Assembly (NCBI GenBank): GCA_964576925.1 | Contig: CAZNWJ010000002.1 | Location: 1 to 64,000 of the forward strand | DNA: 64,000 nucleotides | Source of the DNA: JADJGC01 sp964576925 | Lineage (GTDB): Bacteria > Zixibacteria > MSB-5A5 > CAIYYT01 | Direction of reading: 5' to 3' | Shown here: positions 17,473 to 26,873 of the stretch, one piece after another | Position numbering within the stretch: the first letter of the stretch is position 1 | Layout of the letters: every line of letters begins with the position of its first letter | Notes under the pieces: model-generated | What the model saw: only the letters and a program-made list of their open reading frames with translations | Told to the model about the DNA's origin: nothing | Database searches by the model: none | Translations under genes and position numbers: made by a program

Positions 17473-19857
17473 ATGATGGTTCGTTGGTCTATCATGATTA
17501 TCTCGTTGGTAACAATGATGTTACCGGCATTCAAAGGGGATGCTGCCGACCGGCTCCGGTTTGACTGTAGCCGTGAGCAGTTTCGTGTGAACCTCGACGG
17601 AGTCGGAGTTGTTGCTGACTCAAAAGGCGCTGGAAGTAAATGGGTTAGCGGTGCAGATGGCATGTTGTCCCGAGTCGTTCGGCTGGTGGTGAGGAGTGGG
17701 GAGATTGATTCGGTGGTGGGGTATGGAGGCCGACAAGTGAATATATGTACGCCTGTTTGGGGTGAGAGTCCCCTGCCGGCGGCCACATTCGCTGGTGATC
17801 AGGGACGCGATGTTGATTTCTACGAAAGCAGACTGAGCGAGCTCGGTGGATTGGGGCAGGAACGCCACCGCACAGCAGCGATTGTCGACCGCAGCGTGGC
17901 CGGCGACGAAATGATCGTGAGCATTTTGCTTTCTCCGTTTGAGAGAATCTCGGAATCGGAGTTGTTGCTTGCCGAAGAGATCGAACTGGCTGTATTCGGG
18001 ACTTCGGATCTCAGCTATGAAATCATCAGCGCCGACCAGGTTGTTACGAACGCAAAAATCACTCGCGGTACTCATCTTCAAAACAGCCAGACTGCACTCA
18101 GCGGCGCGACGCTCGGGGCAGAGTATCTCGTCGTCACTGCGGGAGAGTTTGCGGACGAACTGGAACCGCTTCTGCTCTGGAAGCGACAGATGGGACTGAC
18201 TACTGCTGTCATTGACATTGACGAGATTCTCGCCGCACACGACGGTGTCGACGATGCGGAGCGGTTGCGAGAGTTTCTGATCGAGAGCTACCAGGCCGGG
18301 ACGCAGTTTGTCCTGCTGGCGGGTGATGAAACGGTACTGCCAATCCGTTATGCGTATCACGCCAATACGGCGATTGTGCCGGACATCGCGCTTCAAAACA
18401 TCTGCGATCTGTACTTCGCCGATGTGAACGGCAACTGGGACGCTGATGGCGATGGTGTTTACGGCGAGCCGGCGCAGGACCAGCCGGATCTCTATGGTGA
18501 AGTTCTTGTTGGGCGGTTGCCGTTTCATCGGGAGCAGGATTTTTCTGCTTATGTTGAGAAATTGATCGCATACGAGCGGAATCCCGGTGGCGGCGAGTAC
18601 GAATTTTTGAATCGATCGCTGTTTATTGCGGCAGATCAGATGCGCGATTACCAAGGGGTCGGGCAACAGCAGCTCCTGGCGGGAGCTTTCCCCGAGTATG
18701 TCGAGAGCGAAGTGAGCGCGATCGTCGAGGATCCGACTGGTGATGCGGTTAACCCAGAATATCCGTTGGCCACGGAAGCGATCGCAACGATGTCGGAGGG
18801 CTGGGGATTTACGACGCTGCTGATTCATGGTGTCAGCGACGGCTGGGTCTTGCGGTCGAACCAATACAACATGTGGCCGAAGTCGTTTCTATTCACGGGC
18901 GAGGGTACGGACGGGGCAAACGGATTTCTGCCTAATCTTGAAGCGAACGGCAAGCCGGGGTTGGTCTATTCCATCGGTTGCGACAACGGTGCGTTTGACA
19001 TGGATGCTCCGCCGTTTGCGGCGACAAATCCGTGTGTCGCCGAGATGTATCTGGCTAAGCCGGACGGCGGCGCGGTGGGGTTTATTGGCTATTCGCGCTG
19101 GGGCTGGGTGGCAACCTCGTGGAAGCTGGCGGATGCGTTCATCAAGAGCCTTTATGACGATGATGCCCTACCTTCGGAGGCGCTGCGGGATTCAAAGATG
19201 CTATATCCAAGCTATCGCGATCTTTGTTACGGACTGAATTTCTTTGGTGATCCGGCGATGCATTATTGGAGCATGACGCCACAGGCGAGCACGCTGCACA
19301 TTCCGAGCATTACGGCTGCGGGGCAAAATGAATTGTTGGTCGGTTTCCGGTCTGGCGAAGATCCGATTGCTGATGCGCGAGTCACGCTGACGCAGAATGG
19401 AGAAATCATCCTGGAATCGCAGACCGATGCGCTGGGGCTGGTGATAATAGAGTTTGATTTCAATGTCGAGGACGAGTTCACGGTTACGGTTTATCGCAAC
19501 GGTTATGTGACCCAGTCTAAAGTGCTCTCGCCGGAGATCGTTCTTGATGCCGACGACGAGACGGGTGAGGCGCTTCCGACGGAGTATAAGCTTTATCAGA
19601 ATTTCCCAAATCCTTTTAATCCTACGACGACAATTGCATTCGACAGTCCGCGACCGGCGCGCGCGGTCGTGCAGATCGTCAATGTTCTCGGACAAATCGT
19701 CAGAACACTGACGGATGCTGCGGTGATCCGCGGACGAAATGAGTTTGTCTGGGACGGTCGTGATGATTACGGAGCGGCGGTAAGCTCGGGTGTGTATTTC
19801 GCGGTGGCACGGTCGGAGGATTTCGCGGCGACGATCAAGATGGCGCTGCTGAAGTAG
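17473..19857 (+). CDS. Secreted C25 (gingipain-type) cysteine peptidase with C-terminal sorting domain
   Basis: Probable extracellular cysteine endopeptidase. Counting from the upstream in-frame GTG at 17470, a signal peptide spans about 1-26. An N-terminal beta-rich propeptide-like region runs to about 215, then the C25 catalytic domain to about 600. The dyad is His453 in LLIHGVSDGW and Cys504 in VYSIGCDNGAFD, the established gingipain pattern. A DADGDGVYG loop near 324 may bind calcium. An Ig-like segment follows, then a FlgD-like/Por-type sorting domain (LYQNFPNPFNPTTTIAF, ending IKMALLK). ATG codons at 17473 and 17476 are both possible. Substrate is unknown. It is divergent from the dcw cluster and has no adjacent partner. 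Confidence 0.9.
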   Translation: MMVRWSIMIISLVTMMLPAFKGDAADRLRFDCSREQFRVNLDGVGVVADSKGAGSKWVSGADGMLSRVVRLVVRSGEIDSVVGYGGRQVNICTPVWGESPLPAATFAGDQGRDVDFYESRLSELGGLGQERHRTAAIVDRSVAGDEMIVSILLSPFERISESELLLAEEIELAVFGTSDLSYEIISADQVVTNAKITRGTHLQNSQTALSGATLGAEYLVVTAGEFADELEPLLLWKRQMGLTTAVIDIDEILAAHDGVDDAERLREFLIESYQAGTQFVLLAGDETVLPIRYAYHANTAIVPDIALQNICDLYFADVNGNWDADGDGVYGEPAQDQPDLYGEVLVGRLPFHREQDFSAYVEKLIAYERNPGGGEYEFLNRSLFIAADQMRDYQGVGQQQLLAGAFPEYVESEVSAIVEDPTGDAVNPEYPLATEAIATMSEGWGFTTLLIHGVSDGWVLRSNQYNMWPKSFLFTGEGTDGANGFLPNLEANGKPGLVYSIGCDNGAFDMDAPPFAATNPCVAEMYLAKPDGGAVGFIGYSRWGWVATSWKLADAFIKSLYDDDALPSEALRDSKMLYPSYRDLCYGLNFFGDPAMHYWSMTPQASTLHIPSITAAGQNELLVGFRSGEDPIADARVTLTQNGEIILESQTDALGLVIIEFDFNVEDEFTVTVYRNGYVTQSKVLSPEIVLDADDETGEALPTEYKLYQNFPNPFNPTTTIAFDSPRPARAVVQIVNVLGQIVRTLTDAAVIRGRNEFVWDGRDDYGAAVSSGVYFAVARSEDFAATIKMALLK

Positions 19858-19907
19858 GGGTTGGCGCCAGGGACCGAGTGGTGGCAGGTCTCCGGCGGAG
19901 TGATTTG

Positions 19908-20007
19908 NNNNNNNNNNNNNNNNNNNNNNNNNNNNNNNNNNNNNNNNNNNNNNNNNNNNNNNNNNNNNNNNNNNNNNNNNNNNNNNNNNNNNNNNNNNNN
20001 NNNNNNN
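19908..20007. other. Assembly gap of 100 N flanked by identical 55-base ends
   Basis: Exactly 100 N separate two contig ends. The 55 bases before the gap (19853-19907) are identical to the 55 bases after it (20008-20062). A shared end of one k-mer length is what a de Bruijn graph assembler leaves at a repeat-induced break, so the gap size is a placeholder and true spacing is unknown. Confidence 0.95.
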
Positions 20008-20037
20008 AGTAGGGGTTGGCGCCAGGGACCGAGTGGT

Positions 20038-20184
20038 GGCAGGTCTCCGGCGGAGTGATTTGCGAGACCCGAGAGAGTGCGATCAGAGACCTGCCCTCCG
20101 GTTGCTGATACGGAAAGATAGATTGCTTCGTCGCGATCTGGATGTCTACGAAAAATGGGGGTCGTTCGCTCCTCGCAATGACAC
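20038..20184. repeat. 147-base tandem-type repeat, copy 1
   Basis: Begins ggcaggtctccggcgg and ends ctcgcaatgacac. The first 58 bases are bounded by a perfect 10-base inverted repeat, ggcaggtctc/gagacctgcc, so a hairpin or MITE-like core is likely. A second copy of the same length lies at 20216-20362, and the start of the unit is also present just before the gap, at 19883-19907. Confidence 0.85.
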
Positions 20185-20215
20185 GATCTGAGACGCGGCG
20201 AGATGCAGGCGAGCT

Positions 20216-20362
20216 GGCAGGTCTCCGGCGGAGTGATTTGAGAGACCCGAGAGAGTGCGATCAGAGACCTGCCCTACGGTTGCTAATACGGAAAGATGGA
20301 TTGCTTCGTCGCGATCTGGCTGTCTACGAAAAATGAGGGTCATTCGCTCCTCGCAATGACAC
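20216..20362. repeat. 147-base tandem-type repeat, copy 2
   Basis: Copy of 20038-20184 at an offset of 178 bases, with few substitutions and no net indel. The terminal 10-base inverted repeat is intact. It is followed at 20363-20400 by a palindromic C-rich/G-rich stretch (cccctctccc/ggggagaggg) that also ends the cassette at 305-400. Confidence 0.85.
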
Positions 20363-20400
20363 CCTCACCCCCAACCCCTCTCCCAAGGGGAGAGGGGAGA

Positions 20401-20602
20401 AGAGAATAGGTAGAATGGAGATCGTGAGGCCATCTCATGGCTGCAATCGACCGGAACTCACAACGCGGCAATTCACATCACGCGAGAAAGCTGTCTGGTT
20501 ATCAAAAAGAGACCTCGTTGTGGCGGGACAAGAACCGCCGCAACTACCCGTTTCGGTACTTATGGGACAGCCTCGGAATGTAAAATCTACCGGAGCGGCG
20601 GG
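20401..20602. other. Intergenic stretch downstream of the glycosyltransferase operon
   Basis: No gene, terminator or RNA structure could be supported in these 200 bases. A 63-codon open frame here shows no family resemblance. Confidence 0.4.
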
Positions 20603-21484
20603 CTAAGAACAGAGGGGCGAGGTGATGCGGAGAAGTTCGCGCCAATAGACGCGGATTTCGGCGCTGACGCGCAGGATGAGCCAGGCAAGCGGGCGCAGGG
20701 CGATTTTCCAGCGCAGCAATTCGTGTTTGCGCAGATAGCGATAGAAGCCACGATGCGAGTCACGAATCAGCCAACCGCGCTCTTTTCGTGTCGAGCCACC
20801 GAGGCCATGAATGGCGCGAGCCGAGGGCTCAAAGAGGATTTGAGCGCCGGAATCGATGATTCGGCGGCAAAAGTCCACGTCCGAAAAATACACGAAGAAC
20901 TGCTCATCCCACGGGCCGAGACGACTGAGGACTTCCCTGCGGATCATCAGTGCCGAGGCCATCGGCTGGGCGACATTTGTGCGCGTATTGTGATCGAAAA
21001 AGAGGTTCTTCCAGCGGCCAAACACAGGATTCTTCTTCAGCAGACGGGCTAAACCGGTATGCTCCCAGATCAAGGTGGCAAAGGTCGGAAAGTTGCGGAC
21101 GCTGGGCTGAATCGAGCCATCGTAATTCAGCAACTGCGGAGCCACAGCGGCGAGACGAGAATCGCTACGGAGAGACTCCAAGAGACTTTGTGTGCAGTCA
21201 GGCTGAAGATTGATGTCGGGGTTAAGGAGGAAGACAACCTCGCCGCGAGCTTCGGCGACGGCTTGATTAACGGCGGCGGTATAACCCCGGTTGTTCTCAT
21301 TGATGATGAGCCTGGCTTCAGTCTTCGATTCCGTCACAAGCGACGCGCAGTTTTCGGCGGCGAAGTTATCGACGATGACGAGTTGGCGGGAGAAACTTCC
21401 CTGCTGCCGACCAATCGAGTCCAGGAGGGCGGGAAGGAGATCGTTGGACTTGTAGGCGACGATAGCGTAGGTGACCGAGTTCAT
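20603..21484 (-). CDS. Family 2 glycosyltransferase (rhamnosyltransferase-like)
   Basis: GT-A fold transferase of the WbbL/rhamnosyl type, likely adding a sugar to a cell-surface glycan from the cytoplasmic face. It begins MNSVTYAIVAYKSNDLLPALLDS. It contains VIVDNFAAE, NNRGYTAAVNQAV, the metal-binding FLLNPDI (DxD-like NPD) and the acceptor-side FFVYFSDVDFCRRI typical of this subfamily. I chose the ATG at 21484 (293 residues) because it overlaps the preceding stop as ATGA. Seventeen upstream codons in frame lack homology. It is the last gene of the coupled operon. Donor and acceptor are unknown. Confidence 0.88.
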   Translation of the reverse strand: MNSVTYAIVAYKSNDLLPALLDSIGRQQGSFSRQLVIVDNFAAENCASLVTESKTEARLIINENNRGYTAAVNQAVAEARGEVVFLLNPDINLQPDCTQSLLESLRSDSRLAAVAPQLLNYDGSIQPSVRNFPTFATLIWEHTGLARLLKKNPVFGRWKNLFFDHNTRTNVAQPMASALMIRREVLSRLGPWDEQFFVYFSDVDFCRRIIDSGAQILFEPSARAIHGLGGSTRKERGWLIRDSHRGFYRYLRKHELLRWKIALRPLAWLILRVSAEIRVYWRELLRITSPLCS

Positions 21485-22725
21485 GTCGACAGGCCATTGA
21501 TGAGACTGACGAAGGGGGCCAGCGCTTGTTTCCATTCATAGCGCTCCACGCCGGGGCGAAGCACGGGCTCGAGAGGGAGTTTGGTGATATCTTCGACGGC
21601 TTCAACGAACTGCCCTGCCCCATCGACGATGTAGACGCCGGGAAACTCCGAGTCGGTGAGGATTCGGCGCGCGGCGTTGTAACGCGGCAGCAGCGCCAGA
21701 AGTGGCGCTTCGGCACGCAATAACTCGAAGAGCTTGGAAGGAACGATATAGCGCGTGTCGTATTGGTCCGAGAGGGCGATCAAATTCAAAGTCGAGCGGC
21801 GAATGATACCGATTGAGCGCTGGCGCGGAAGATAGCCGGTGGACTCGAAGGCGGCGGTGAGGTTGTGGCTGGAGAGTATTGCCGGCAACTCGGGGAGCGC
21901 GACGTGGCCGATGTGGCGTATGCGCCAGTCGATATCCGTCGTGCGGCGTAGTTGCGCGACGAAGCGGGCGATCTTGTCGAAGCCGATCAGGTGGTTGAGG
22001 GTGCCGTAGAGGCCGATGGTGTTGGGTTGGCGAACGGCCGGACCGGAGAAATCGCTATCGTCATAGCCGTTAGGGACAAATGCAACCGGCTTGCTTTCGC
22101 CGGTGAGCTGACCCAGGAGATAGTCGGCAGTCTGGGGCGAGGTGCTGGTGACGGCGTCGGCAAAGCCGGTGATTTCACGCGTAAGATTGGCAGCGATGCG
22201 GCCGGTCTCGGCGGACTCGGAATCGGCGGGGAGCGAGGTCCAGACATCGCGGAAGTCGGCGATCCACTTGACGCGACCGGCTCTTTTGAGATAGATGCCG
22301 GCAAGGTGCGAGGAGACCGGCGGTGAGGTAGTGACCAACACGGTGCGGGCCGGGTCGGCGATCAGTTCCTCGACGCCGCGCACGGCGAAAGGCACAAAGC
22401 CGGTCTTGGAGTCGGGAAAGAGCTTCGATGTGGAAGCGACCGATGACTTGAGTTTCTTTCGCCACGAGGCCGGAATCAGAGGGACGAAGTTCATCATCCG
22501 CGCAGGGTCGAGGGACTCGACGCGGCGGATTTCAACACGCGACTCCAGCAGCGAGAGCAACGACGGATCGTAGACGTCGTACTTGATCGGCTTGACGGTG
22601 ACGACCGAAACGCGATGACCGGCGTTGACGAGCAGATTGGCGAGCATCGCCGGCCGCGCAGTGCCGGCCAGTCCGAGCGGCGGGAAGTAGTAACTAACGA
22701 TGATGACGTGAGCCGGTGCGGTCAT
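21481..22725 (-). CDS. Glycosyltransferase, GT4-like
   Basis: GT-B fold transferase. The N-terminal acceptor domain opens HVIIVSYYFPPLGLAGTARPAMLANLL, a pattern seen in the Glyco_trans_4-like N-terminal domain. ADFRDVWTSLP and FVPNGYDDSDF mark the middle and the start of the donor domain. The C-terminal domain is divergent, and the usual EGxxxxxxE motif is replaced by VPSKLFELLRAEAPLLALL. The ATG at 22725 gives 414 residues, and an upstream TTG is possible. It overlaps the previous gene by about 32 bases and the next by 4. The target glycan is unknown. Confidence 0.85.
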   Translation of the reverse strand: MTAPAHVIIVSYYFPPLGLAGTARPAMLANLLVNAGHRVSVVTVKPIKYDVYDPSLLSLLESRVEIRRVESLDPARMMNFVPLIPASWRKKLKSSVASTSKLFPDSKTGFVPFAVRGVEELIADPARTVLVTTSPPVSSHLAGIYLKRAGRVKWIADFRDVWTSLPADSESAETGRIAANLTREITGFADAVTSTSPQTADYLLGQLTGESKPVAFVPNGYDDSDFSGPAVRQPNTIGLYGTLNHLIGFDKIARFVAQLRRTTDIDWRIRHIGHVALPELPAILSSHNLTAAFESTGYLPRQRSIGIIRRSTLNLIALSDQYDTRYIVPSKLFELLRAEAPLLALLPRYNAARRILTDSEFPGVYIVDGAGQFVEAVEDITKLPLEPVLRPGVERYEWKQALAPFVSLINGLST

Positions 22726-23773
22726 ATTCGTCAATCAGTTTGCGAAAGGCTTTATCGGCAACAACCATTTGATCTTCGCGAATTCCCTTCTGCTGGAGCG
22801 TCGGCCAGTAGGATTGCCAGGCGGCGGTGCGAGCCGCCACGGCCAGAGCAGGCCGGATCTTCCCGGCCAGTTCGTCCGGGGCAGCGGGCTGAAACAGCAG
22901 TGCCGACTCGGTGATCCACTCGCGGTTTCCCGGGATGTCGGTGACAACGGGGTAAAGGCGTTGCGACATGGCCTCCAGGAGCGAGACCGAGCTCGAATCG
23001 GAGGTCGCGGTGGAGACGTAGACATCGTGAGTCCGGTAGAGATTGAAGAGTTGTTCATCGTTCTGAAAGCCGGTAAAGGTGACGAGGTCGGCAACTTCCA
23101 AGTCGCGCGCGAGAGAGCGAAGTGATTCGGCCTGCGAACCGTCGCCGGCAATCGTAAGCTGGAACGGAAAGCCGGAGTCCTTGAGTAGACGGGCAGCCTT
23201 CAGGAGCGTGGCGACATCGTAAAGCGGCTCGAGACGCCGCGTGCTAAGAATCCTGAGGCTCGACGATTCCTTCATTTCGCGCATGGAGCCGCTTTCGAAC
23301 CACGACTTGCGGACACCAAACGCGACGACGAGTCGACGACGCGCGGGCACCAACGCTTCGGCAACGCCGAGTGCATAGTGCGAGTCGGCGACGAGCAGAT
23401 CGCAGCGTTTGAGGACGAAGCGACTGCGCCAATGGCGGAGCAGGCCGTGATTGCCGACGTCCAGGATGTCGGAACCCCAGAGTGTAAGCGCCCAGGGGTG
23501 CGCCTTCATCATGGCGGCGATCAGGCCATAGTTGGGCAGGAAGTGCGCGTTGATGAGATGCGGTTGGAATTCGCGGACGATGGCTTCGACTTGGTCGATA
23601 ACGGACAGATAGCGCAAGGGGCTGCGGCTGATCGATGGCTGAAGGCGGCGGCCGGTGAACTTGTCGTCGTAGTCGCAGGACGCAGTCAGGACCTCCCAGC
23701 CAAGTTTCTCGAACGCGGTGTGCCAGCGCGGCAGGTGCGGTGAAAGCGCTTCGCCAAGAAAGAGGATTTTCAT
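22694..23773 (-). CDS. Glycosyltransferase family 4
   Basis: GT-B transferase of 359 residues. The N terminus MKILFLGEALSPHLPRW and the segment INAHFLPNYGLIAAMMKAHPWALTLWGSDIL match the acceptor domain of sugar transferases acting on surface polysaccharides. The donor domain has LRILSTRRLEPLYDVATLLKA, LTIAGDGSQAESL and SDSSSVSLLEAMSQRLYPVVTDIPGNREWI, the standard GT4 nucleotide-sugar signature. It overlaps the FemAB-like gene as ATGA. Sugar specificity cannot be told from sequence alone. Confidence 0.92.
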   Translation of the reverse strand: MKILFLGEALSPHLPRWHTAFEKLGWEVLTASCDYDDKFTGRRLQPSISRSPLRYLSVIDQVEAIVREFQPHLINAHFLPNYGLIAAMMKAHPWALTLWGSDILDVGNHGLLRHWRSRFVLKRCDLLVADSHYALGVAEALVPARRRLVVAFGVRKSWFESGSMREMKESSSLRILSTRRLEPLYDVATLLKAARLLKDSGFPFQLTIAGDGSQAESLRSLARDLEVADLVTFTGFQNDEQLFNLYRTHDVYVSTATSDSSSVSLLEAMSQRLYPVVTDIPGNREWITESALLFQPAAPDELAGKIRPALAVAARTAAWQSYWPTLQQKGIREDQMVVADKAFRKLIDEYDRTGSRHHR

Positions 23774-24705
23774 CGCCGCCCTCGCAACAGGTCGGCCAAT
23801 CGCTTCTTGGCGGATACCTGATACAGCTCGACACCGGTTGCCTCGCGAGCACCCCAGCCTTCTTTGAATCGGCGCAAACCGGAATCAGACGGCGGCGAGG
23901 CGCCAAGATTGAGGCGTTTGATACCGAGAGATCGCAGATGGCGAATCATGCTTTCCATGAGATAGAAGTTTCCGCCAGCACCAAGGGCGACAGCCAGGGA
24001 AAAACCGTCGAAATAGAAGGCGTCGTCATCAGATACGAAATATAGCTGAACGGCGATGATTTGGCCGGAAGAAATCAGGGCAACCGCCAGGATGCCGGGA
24101 TGATTGGCCACGACGTCGTTGAAAAGATGCTCGTAGGCGACGGCAGGGAGTCGTCGATATTCGCCGGTGCGCGACTGGTGATCGCGAAGAACGCGCAGTG
24201 CCGCGCCGGTGTCGGCGGGGGTGAGGAATTTCAGACTGAAGCCGGCATCATGCGCTTTCTGCAGATTGCGGCGCGTGTTTGTAGAGAATTCCGTTTCGAC
24301 CGAGAGATCGAGAAGGTGATAATTGAAAGAGCGGCTATGCAAGCGTGACGATCCGGAAAGCTGGAGGTTGTGCGGCAGCGCAATCCGGAATTCGGCAAGC
24401 TGCTGCGAGCGCAGCCAGGTCGCGAGCGGGTCAAGAAGCGTCGAAGAGCAATCCGCCCGGAGCGTGGAATACATGCCGAACGGGAGTGCGTAGAAGTGCC
24501 GCCCGAGCGGCGATTTGCGCAGGTAGCCGATAAGGCAATCGCTCTTGCTGCGCAGGACGAGGCCTTGCCAACGGAGCGCGTCAGACCAGAGAGCAAGCAG
24601 CGGCGGCAAGTAGAAGGGTCCCGCCAGCGGCAGTTTCTGCAATTGCGATAACTCGTCAGATGACAGCGTTGACAGCGGCGCGGATTCGACGGCGGGCGGC
24701 ATCAT
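23770..24705 (-). CDS. FemAB/GNAT-type acyltransferase
   Basis: Probable aminoacyl- or acyl-transfer enzyme of the FemAB-related GNAT family (BioF2-like). The sequence of 311 residues shows the LRKSPLGRHFYALPFGMYS region and FSTNTRRNLQKAHDAGFSLKFL. It also has ISSGQIIAVQLYFVSDDDAFYFDGFSLAVALGAGGNFYLMESMIRHLRSLGIKRLNLGASP, reported here in parts, which is the acceptor/CoA-binding core. In glycan clusters such proteins often modify exopolysaccharide or peptidoglycan precursors. Start overlaps the propeller gene stop as ATGA. Substrate unknown. Confidence 0.78.
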   Translation of the reverse strand: MMPPAVESAPLSTLSSDELSQLQKLPLAGPFYLPPLLALWSDALRWQGLVLRSKSDCLIGYLRKSPLGRHFYALPFGMYSTLRADCSSTLLDPLATWLRSQQLAEFRIALPHNLQLSGSSRLHSRSFNYHLLDLSVETEFSTNTRRNLQKAHDAGFSLKFLTPADTGAALRVLRDHQSRTGEYRRLPAVAYEHLFNDVVANHPGILAVALISSGQIIAVQLYFVSDDDAFYFDGFSLAVALGAGGNFYLMESMIRHLRSLGIKRLNLGASPPSDSGLRRFKEGWGAREATGVELYQVSAKKRLADLLRGRR

Positions 24706-26873
24706 TGGCGCACAACGAAGACCTTGCCGAGATGGCGCGAGCCGTCTTCGGCGTGCAGCTCCCAGATGTAGACGCCGGAAGCGACATATTCGCCGGAGGC
24801 GTTGCGACCATCCCAGCCGGCGTTGACATCGATGGTGCGGACAAGATCGCCGGCGATGGTGAAGATCCGGATATCGCCGCGTTGGTCGATGGTGAACTGA
24901 AGGACGCCGGTCGAGCCATCTCCAATCCGGAACGGGTTGGGGTAGGCGACCACACCGGAGGCGCCATCGTTACCGGAGACTGTGTAGTCGAGGATTGACA
25001 AACCGTTGGCGGTGAAGATCAGCAAATTGCCCGAGGGTTCGTCGTAGACGAGGCTTTCGATCTGGTCGGAGACGAGTTCGGAATTCATGGTCGTCAGCGC
25101 CAGGGTATCGCCGCCGCCGTCGGGCAGCAGCGCCAGCCCGCGCGAGGTTCCCACCCAGAGATTGTTGCGGGAGTCGGCTACGAGAGCGGTGACTTCCGAG
25201 GAAACCTCCGTCGGCAACGAGACCGGAATGAAGAACTCAATTTCATCGTCGAAACGCGCCAGACCCTGCGGCGTACCGACCCAAAGGTGATTGTCGCGGT
25301 CGTAAGCGACAGCGGAGACGATCGCCGAGGGAAGCCGGCGGCTGCGGCTGAAATATGCGAGTTGATCGTCGGCATGATTAAAGGGATCGGCGCCGTAGCG
25401 CAGGAAGGCAATACCCTGATCGTCGACACCGATGGCCGCCGTGCCGTTGCCGGCAGCGACGACTTGATTGTTGCCGGAGATGAAGCCATCGTCGGTTCCG
25501 AACCAGGTCCAGAGTGAATCGGTCTGGTCGAAGACGACCAGCGGACGATGCGGGAAAGCCTGGAAGAGCGAGAACCAGATACGCCCGGCAGGATCTTGAT
25601 AGAGATTATTGACAACGCTGGCGGTTGGATCCGACTGGATGCCGATCAGGGGCGAGCTGGTTTGATCGAATTTCTGCAAGGTACCGTCCGGCAGTAAGCG
25701 CAAGGCGCCGTCGCCGAAGGTGGCGATCCAGAGATTGTCCTGTGCATCGACAAGAGTCGAGAGCTTTTCAAGAGCAGTCACGGGCGTCTGATCCCAGACT
25801 CCGTTTGCCAAAGTAGAGATTTCCTGGAAGCGAGTGACGACGTGCAGTTTGCCGTCAGAGGTGATGCCGCCGCCGACGAGGTTGTTGTCGGCAGGACCGG
25901 GAACGGCAATGCGTTGAAGTGCGCCGCCGACAAGATCGAACACGCCGGAATTGGTCGTACCGGCGAAGAGGGTGTTGTTCCAAGCGAGAGAATTCAAGGA
26001 ATTTCGAATCGAGGCGTCGCCGGTCAGCTGCAGGTCTTCACCAGCGACAAAGCCGAAGATGCCGCGGGTACCGCTGCGATTGTAAAGGATGTATAGCTCG
26101 GTTGAAGGGCTATGGTTCGCCAGATCGAGGATAGCCGCATCACTTACACCGGCTTGCTGGAACGTTCGATCGGAAAGCAACCGGTAAGTGCCAGCGACGG
26201 TGCCGAGTATGACGTCGCCGAGAACAGCAAGACAAGTCGGTTCCGCCGGAGCAGCCAGGTTGAGCCACTCGTTAGGATCGAGCAAATACTCGCTGGAGGC
26301 ATCGGCAATGGCGAGCCCCTCCTCTGTGGCGGCAATGATCTCGCTATTGAAGATCACTAAATCAAGCACCGGAGTCTCCGCGGAAAAATCGCCGAGGTTG
26401 CGATAGGTCTCTTTGACTTCGCCGCCGTGGCGAAAGAGATCGTACTTGATGACACCGACGCTGGAGGCGATCCAGAGAATGTCTTCGTGAGCCGTTGCGG
26501 CATTAAGCGATATCGTCGTGCCGTCTTTTCCCTGCAGCACCTGTGAAGAAAACTGATTGGATTTAAGATCGAGGCGACTGAGCACGCCATTCGCGGAGCC
26601 GAAGAAGACGACGCTGTCGCCGGCGTAGGCTGAGAAATTGACCAGGTTGCTGCGGAGTCCATCAGAATTCATATAGGTACGAATGGAATTGTCGTCAGGG
26701 TCGATGCGCACGACACCACCGGTCGAGGTTGCCCAGACGTAACCGGCGAAAGACTCGAGCGAGGTGATGTTGTCCTTGTTGGTGTGATTCTCCCAAAGCA
26801 GTTGCTGCGCTGAGAGCGCAACCGAAAGGAGGCTAACGATAAGAGCGGCGGTAATCAGTCTGCCAGGTATCAT
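24702..26873 (-). CDS. Secreted two-component-regulator-type beta-propeller protein with sorting domain
   Basis: Extracellular or surface-attached protein of 723 residues. A signal peptide (MIPGRLITAALIVSLLSVALSAQ) is followed by repeated blades such as GYVWATSTGGVVRID, LWIATFGDGALRLLPDGT, HLWVGTPQGLARFDD and LWVGTSRGLALLPDG, the Reg_prop pattern. These form one or two seven-bladed propellers. The end (VVAYPNPFRIGDG...YVASGVYIWELHAEDG...KVFVVRQ) is a FlgD-like sorting domain. I chose the ATG at 26873 because it begins the signal peptide. It lies 41 bases inside lnt. No kinase domain follows the propeller. Function is unknown. Confidence 0.85.
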   Translation of the reverse strand: MIPGRLITAALIVSLLSVALSAQQLLWENHTNKDNITSLESFAGYVWATSTGGVVRIDPDDNSIRTYMNSDGLRSNLVNFSAYAGDSVVFFGSANGVLSRLDLKSNQFSSQVLQGKDGTTISLNAATAHEDILWIASSVGVIKYDLFRHGGEVKETYRNLGDFSAETPVLDLVIFNSEIIAATEEGLAIADASSEYLLDPNEWLNLAAPAEPTCLAVLGDVILGTVAGTYRLLSDRTFQQAGVSDAAILDLANHSPSTELYILYNRSGTRGIFGFVAGEDLQLTGDASIRNSLNSLAWNNTLFAGTTNSGVFDLVGGALQRIAVPGPADNNLVGGGITSDGKLHVVTRFQEISTLANGVWDQTPVTALEKLSTLVDAQDNLWIATFGDGALRLLPDGTLQKFDQTSSPLIGIQSDPTASVVNNLYQDPAGRIWFSLFQAFPHRPLVVFDQTDSLWTWFGTDDGFISGNNQVVAAGNGTAAIGVDDQGIAFLRYGADPFNHADDQLAYFSRSRRLPSAIVSAVAYDRDNHLWVGTPQGLARFDDEIEFFIPVSLPTEVSSEVTALVADSRNNLWVGTSRGLALLPDGGGDTLALTTMNSELVSDQIESLVYDEPSGNLLIFTANGLSILDYTVSGNDGASGVVAYPNPFRIGDGSTGVLQFTIDQRGDIRIFTIAGDLVRTIDVNAGWDGRNASGEYVASGVYIWELHAEDGSRHLGKVFVVRQ

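Noticed and set aside
19861..20058. Open frame crossing the N gap
   Set aside because: It exists only because the unknown bases contain no stop. The flanks are repeat DNA.
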